64,000 nucleotides of DNA from Actinomadura rubteroloni. Its GTDB lineage: Bacteria > Actinomycetota > Actinomycetes > Streptosporangiales > Streptosporangiaceae. Below, one piece after another: positions 60,827 to 64,000 of this stretch; the first letter of the stretch is position 1; every line of letters begins with the position of its first letter. The notes beneath the pieces are model-generated. The model ran no database searches and was not told where the DNA came from. It saw only the letters and a program-made list of their open reading frames with translations. The position numbers and the translations under genes are program-made. The DNA lies in the NCBI RefSeq assembly GCF_002911665.1, contig NZ_MTBP01000003.1, positions 558,001-622,000 of the forward strand, read 5' to 3'.

Positions 60827-61845
60827 CGCGCCCCCGTCCCGAGCGCCGCGAGCCCGGCCCCGACGAGCCCGTCCGCCTCGCCCGGCGCGCAGACGCGGAT
60901 CCGGTCGAGCGTCCAGGCCGGGTCGCGCTCGCCGGTCAAGTAGAGGCCCTCGCGGCGCAGATGGCCGAGCAGGGCGCGGTGATAGTGAGAGCCGAGGCCC
61001 GCCGCGACGCCGCCGGTGAACGCGACCAGGTCGAGGTCGGGGTCCAGGCAGAGCGCGGTGCGGACGACGTCGGCGACCGGCCCGGTGGCGGCGGCCAGCA
61101 GCTCGGCGGCCAGCGGGTCGCCGTCGTCCAGCGCCGCCGCGAACGCCGTCTCCAGCGGCTCGCCGCGCGCGGTCCGCACGCCGAGCGGCGCCGCGTCCCA
61201 CGCCGCGCCCCGCCGGTCGCGCAGGACGCCCGCGAGCCGCCGGATCCCCGGCCCGGACGCGAACGCCGCGACGTGCCCGGGCCGTCCGCAGGCGCAGTCG
61301 AGGGCCACCGGAGCGCCGCCGAGCGCGGTGGACGCGGGCAGGTGCCCGATCTCGCCCTGGAGCCCGCAGCCGTCGACCGGGATCGTCCCGGTGCGGCGGT
61401 CGATCGTGCGGCACGCGATCCCGGTGCTGACGGTCACGAGCATGATCTTGCGGCGGTCGCGGGTGGCGCCCGCCAGGTGGAGGAGCGCGGCGGTGACGTC
61501 GTTGACGACCGTCCAGGCGACGTCCGGCCGCGCCGCCGCCAGCGCCGCGCGCAGGTCGAACGGCTCGGCGTGCGCGCCCCACAGCGGGGCCGACGCGTAG
61601 ACCGTCCCGGTGCGGTGGTCGAGGGCCGCGCCGAACGACACGCCCGCCGCGCCGTCGGGCGGGACCGCGTCGGCGAGCAGCCGGACCAGCTCCGCGCGCA
61701 GCGCGGCGACGTCGGCGTCCGGACGGTGCGCGCGGCTCGGGGACGGCACCCGCCGCACGGCGCCGAGCCCGCGCCCGGGGGACCAGCCCGCCCAGCGCAC
61801 ATGGGTGCCGCCGACGTCGATGACCGTGATCGTGCGCTCAGGCAT
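60823..61845 (-). CDS. ROK-family sugar/cyclitol kinase
   Basis: 340 residues: ATP loop IDVGGTHVRWAG, catalytic Asp in VVNDVTAALL, STGIACRTI and the zinc-type motif CACGRPGH, where His replaces the last Cys of the ROK signature. In acarbose-type pathways a ROK-like kinase (AcbM) phosphorylates 2-epi-5-epi-valiolone at C7, and this is my preferred role because a valiolone-type cyclase is in the same operon. A plain sugar kinase remains possible. Its stop overlaps the dehydrogenase start. Confidence 0.8.
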   Translation of the reverse strand: MPERTITVIDVGGTHVRWAGWSPGRGLGAVRRVPSPSRAHRPDADVAALRAELVRLLADAVPPDGAAGVSFGAALDHRTGTVYASAPLWGAHAEPFDLRAALAAARPDVAWTVVNDVTAALLHLAGATRDRRKIMLVTVSTGIACRTIDRRTGTIPVDGCGLQGEIGHLPASTALGGAPVALDCACGRPGHVAAFASGPGIRRLAGVLRDRRGAAWDAAPLGVRTARGEPLETAFAAALDDGDPLAAELLAAATGPVADVVRTALCLDPDLDLVAFTGGVAAGLGSHYHRALLGHLRREGLYLTGERDPAWTLDRIRVCAPGEADGLVGAGLAALGTGAR

Positions 61846-61918
61846 GGGGGTCCTCGGCGGCCGGCCGTCCGGCGGGGACCGGCCCGATCAGCAGAGTCAC
61901 ACGGATTGACCGGGCCCG

Positions 61919-63220
61919 TCAAGACGCCGGGGGCGTCGCCCCGGCCGCGTCCGGCGCGGCGACGCGCGCGTAGTCGTCGGCCAGCCGCCGCATCGTGTAC
62001 CGGGCGGTCGCGCTGCGCCGCGCGTGCTCGCCGAGCCGCCTCCGCAGCGCGGGATCGTCCAGCAGCCGGGCCAGCGCGCGCCGCACCCCGGCGGTGTCGG
62101 CCGGATCGACGAGCACGCCGTTCTCCCCGTCGGCGATCTGGAGCCGGATGCCGCCGACCGCCGACGCGACCACCGCGCGTCCCTTGACCATCGCCTCGGT
62201 CACCGTGAGGCCGAAGCCCTCCTCCAGGCTCTTCTGGACGACCACGTCGGCGCGGCGCTGGAGCGCGTTGACGACCAGCGCGCTCCACTCCGGCGGACGC
62301 ATCGACAGGCTCACCAGATGGACGCGGGCGCGCTCGGCGGGCGGCAGCTCCGCGCGCACGCGGAGGACCTCGGCGAGGACGGCGCGCCCCTCGGGATCGT
62401 CGGAGACCTCGGACGGGTCGGTGCCCGCGAGGACGAGATGGACGTCCGGCGGCAGCCCCGCGAAGCACCGGACGACGCCGACCATGTCCTTCAGCGGGTC
62501 CCACCGCGACACCTGGACGACCACGCGCGCGTCCCGGGGGAGCGGCGCGTCCTGCACGATCGCCGCGCGCGGGGACGTGCGGGCGGCGGTGAGCCCGACC
62601 TCGTCCAGCAGCGCGGCGCCCTCGCCCGGCGCCAGCTCCCGGTTCTTCGGCGCGTCGGTGTCGACGGCGGGCGCGGCGACGAACCGGCGCCCGTCCGGCA
62701 CGCCCGGCGGCGCGAACTGCGGCAGCGTGGTCACGACGGCGTCGACGGCGGCCAGCTCGCCGGCCAGCGCCCGCCACACCGCGCCCGGCCCGCGCTCGGA
62801 CGGGATCTCGGCGCCCACGTGGCAGTGCCACACCACCCGCGCCCCGGCCGCCCGCAGCGCCGGGGCGAGCCCGATCGTCTGCGTGTCGTGCAGGACGGCG
62901 ACGTCCCCGGGACCGATGTGCGCCAGGAACCAGGGCGCCTGCCCGGCGAGCACCGCGCGGTAGACGGCCAGGTACTCCGGATCGTCCAGCGGCGCGGCGG
63001 CGACCTGCCCGTGCAGCAGCCGGTAGAGGTACTTGGTGACGGCGAAGAACTCCGCGTTCCCGCCCGTCACGGCCCACGCGGCGTTCGTGCCCCGGGCGCG
63101 CTGCGCGGGGACGAGCCCCGACAGCAGTTCGGCGACGCCGCCGCCCGTCGCCGTGGCGTTGACGTGGACCAGCCGGGGCCGGTCGTCCGCCGGCTCGATC
63201 ACCCAGAACGGAACTGTCAT
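61919..63220 (-). CDS. GT4-family glycosyltransferase, trehalose-synthase (TreT)-like
   Basis: 433 residues with two Rossmann domains. N-terminal VNATATGGGVAELLSGLVP, middle VVWHCHVGAEIP, donor site VVQVSRWDPLKD, and C-terminal VVVQKSLEEGFGLTVTEAM with GGIRLQIADGENGVLV. This combination is typical of TreT, which joins a nucleotide sugar to glucose in an alpha,alpha-1,1 bond. Here the acceptor could be the C7 cyclitol, giving a trehalose-like pseudo-disaccharide. First gene of the minus-strand operon, divergent from the decarboxylase gene. Confidence 0.85.
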   Translation of the reverse strand: MTVPFWVIEPADDRPRLVHVNATATGGGVAELLSGLVPAQRARGTNAAWAVTGGNAEFFAVTKYLYRLLHGQVAAAPLDDPEYLAVYRAVLAGQAPWFLAHIGPGDVAVLHDTQTIGLAPALRAAGARVVWHCHVGAEIPSERGPGAVWRALAGELAAVDAVVTTLPQFAPPGVPDGRRFVAAPAVDTDAPKNRELAPGEGAALLDEVGLTAARTSPRAAIVQDAPLPRDARVVVQVSRWDPLKDMVGVVRCFAGLPPDVHLVLAGTDPSEVSDDPEGRAVLAEVLRVRAELPPAERARVHLVSLSMRPPEWSALVVNALQRRADVVVQKSLEEGFGLTVTEAMVKGRAVVASAVGGIRLQIADGENGVLVDPADTAGVRRALARLLDDPALRRRLGEHARRSATARYTMRRLADDYARVAAPDAAGATPPAS

Positions 63221-63424
63221 CGGGCGCGCCTTCCGCAGCGAACGGCCACCGGGCAACGCCGTCCATGCTGACAGCGTTCCGACCGGAGTCAACCGGCCTG
63301 TCGAGTCCGCATGTGGCCACCGGCAGAGGCGACATTTCGTGATGAATTGGACGCGCTGTGTAACGATCACGGCCGCGGGTACTGATCGTCCATCGGTCTC
63401 CCCCCGGGCCTCTGGAGTCCCCCC

Positions 63425-64000
63425 ATGCACCGCACGATCCTGGCCGCCGTCACCGAGCCCCCCGACGCCGACACCGTCCTCGCCGAGCAGACGCGCGGCC
63501 TGCGCGCGGAACTCGACGCGCTCGGCTTCCGCCTCCGCTGGACGCACCGGGCGTCCGACGCGCGCGCGATCATCGGGTCGGACGCGACGCTGGCGGCCGT
63601 GCTCGCCGCGTGGGACGCGCCCGGCGCCGAGGACGTGCTGCACGCCGTCGCGGCCCGGTTCCGCGGCCTGCCGGTCTTCCTGAGCGGCGCCGGGGACGCC
63701 GAGCTGCCGCTCTGGGTGTACGAGATCATCCAGGGCTACGTCCATCCGCTGGAGGACACGCCCGCCTTCATCGCGGGCCGCGTCGCCCACGCGGCCGAGC
63801 AGTACGCCGAACGGCTCTTACCCCCGTTCTTCGGAGCGCTCCTGCGCCTGGAGGACCACCACCGCTACTCCTGGCACACGCCCGCGCACGCCGGCGGCGT
63901 CGCGTTCCTGAAATCGCCGGTCGGCCGGGCGTTCTTCGACTTCTTCGGCGAGCACCTGCTGCGCACCGACCTGTCGATCTCCGTCCCCGAGCTGGGCTCG
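63425..64000 (+). CDS. Orn/Lys/Arg decarboxylase family, 3' end outside window
   Basis: The frame is open from ATG 63425 to the window end (192 codons). The N-terminal wing domain is followed by YSWHTPAHAGGVAFLKSPVG, FFDFFGEHLLRTDL and SISVPELGS, the entry to the PLP domain of large Orn/Lys/Arg decarboxylases. Codon 132 (63818-63820) is TTA, suggesting BldA-dependent translation. Divergent from the glycosyltransferase gene with 204 bases between; whether it belongs to the cyclitol cluster cannot be told. Confidence 0.88.
   Translation, partial: MHRTILAAVTEPPDADTVLAEQTRGLRAELDALGFRLRWTHRASDARAIIGSDATLAAVLAAWDAPGAEDVLHAVAARFRGLPVFLSGAGDAELPLWVYEIIQGYVHPLEDTPAFIAGRVAHAAEQYAERLLPPFFGALLRLEDHHRYSWHTPAHAGGVAFLKSPVGRAFFDFFGEHLLRTDLSISVPELGS

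Overview
The window is about 70% G+C. Tight ATGA and GTGA gene overlaps, an SsgA-like sporulation protein, rare TTA codons and several secondary-metabolite genes point to a filamentous, sporulating actinomycete. An Actinomadura-like relative is my guess; the genus is inferred, not shown.

Layout. (1) 1-9.5 kb: a complete mevalonate-pathway operon (polyprenyl diphosphate synthase cut by the left edge, HAD phosphatase, mevalonate kinase, diphosphomevalonate decarboxylase, phosphomevalonate kinase, type 2 IPP isomerase, HMG-CoA reductase, HMG-CoA synthase). Two small membrane-protein genes (DUF6230 and DUF6114 types) follow. It supplies C5 units for a terpenoid whose cyclase is probably left of the window. 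(2) 9.5-28 kb: mostly general genes: secreted protease, large LuxR-type ATPase regulator, sigma factor with a reductase gene, Spo0M-like protein, SsgA-like protein, soluble transhydrogenase, polyphosphate glucokinase, pabB and pabC. A decayed element beside tRNA-Val(CAC) carries a broken integrase. Two divergent surface-protein genes there share one unusual Cys/Asn/Gly motif. (3) 28.1-28.4 kb: tRNA-Gly, tRNA-Cys and tRNA-Val. (4) 28.4-37.1 kb: an unusual cluster with salicylate synthase, a terpene-synthase-like protein without the Asp-rich motif, P450, MFS exporter, an acyltransferase-like protein lacking the usual catalytic His, a salicyl/DHB-AMP ligase and a carrier protein. No NRPS or PKS is present. 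(5) 37-44.6 kb: small regulator/enzyme pairs (LysR/MBL, TetR/esterase/SDR, TetR/P450, MBL). (6) 44.6-63.2 kb, minus strand: a C7-cyclitol operon with a TreT-like glycosyltransferase, ROK kinase, zinc dehydrogenase, SDR, TIM-barrel isomerase, HAD phosphatase, EEVS-type sugar phosphate cyclase and amidohydrolase. (7) 49.69-60.18 kb: a 10,488-bp integrative element inserted inside the zinc dehydrogenase gene of that operon. Its length is a multiple of three and the two gene halves share reading frame and a GPVA joint, so exact excision would rebuild one ORF of about 366 codons. (8) 63.4 kb to the end: the start of an Orn/Lys/Arg decarboxylase gene with no stop inside the window.

The most interesting objects are the split cyclitol operon with its possible excision switch, the salicylate/terpene-synthase-like cluster, and the divergent gene pair with the shared motif. 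All functional statements come from reading the sequence and remembered family motifs; no database search was possible.
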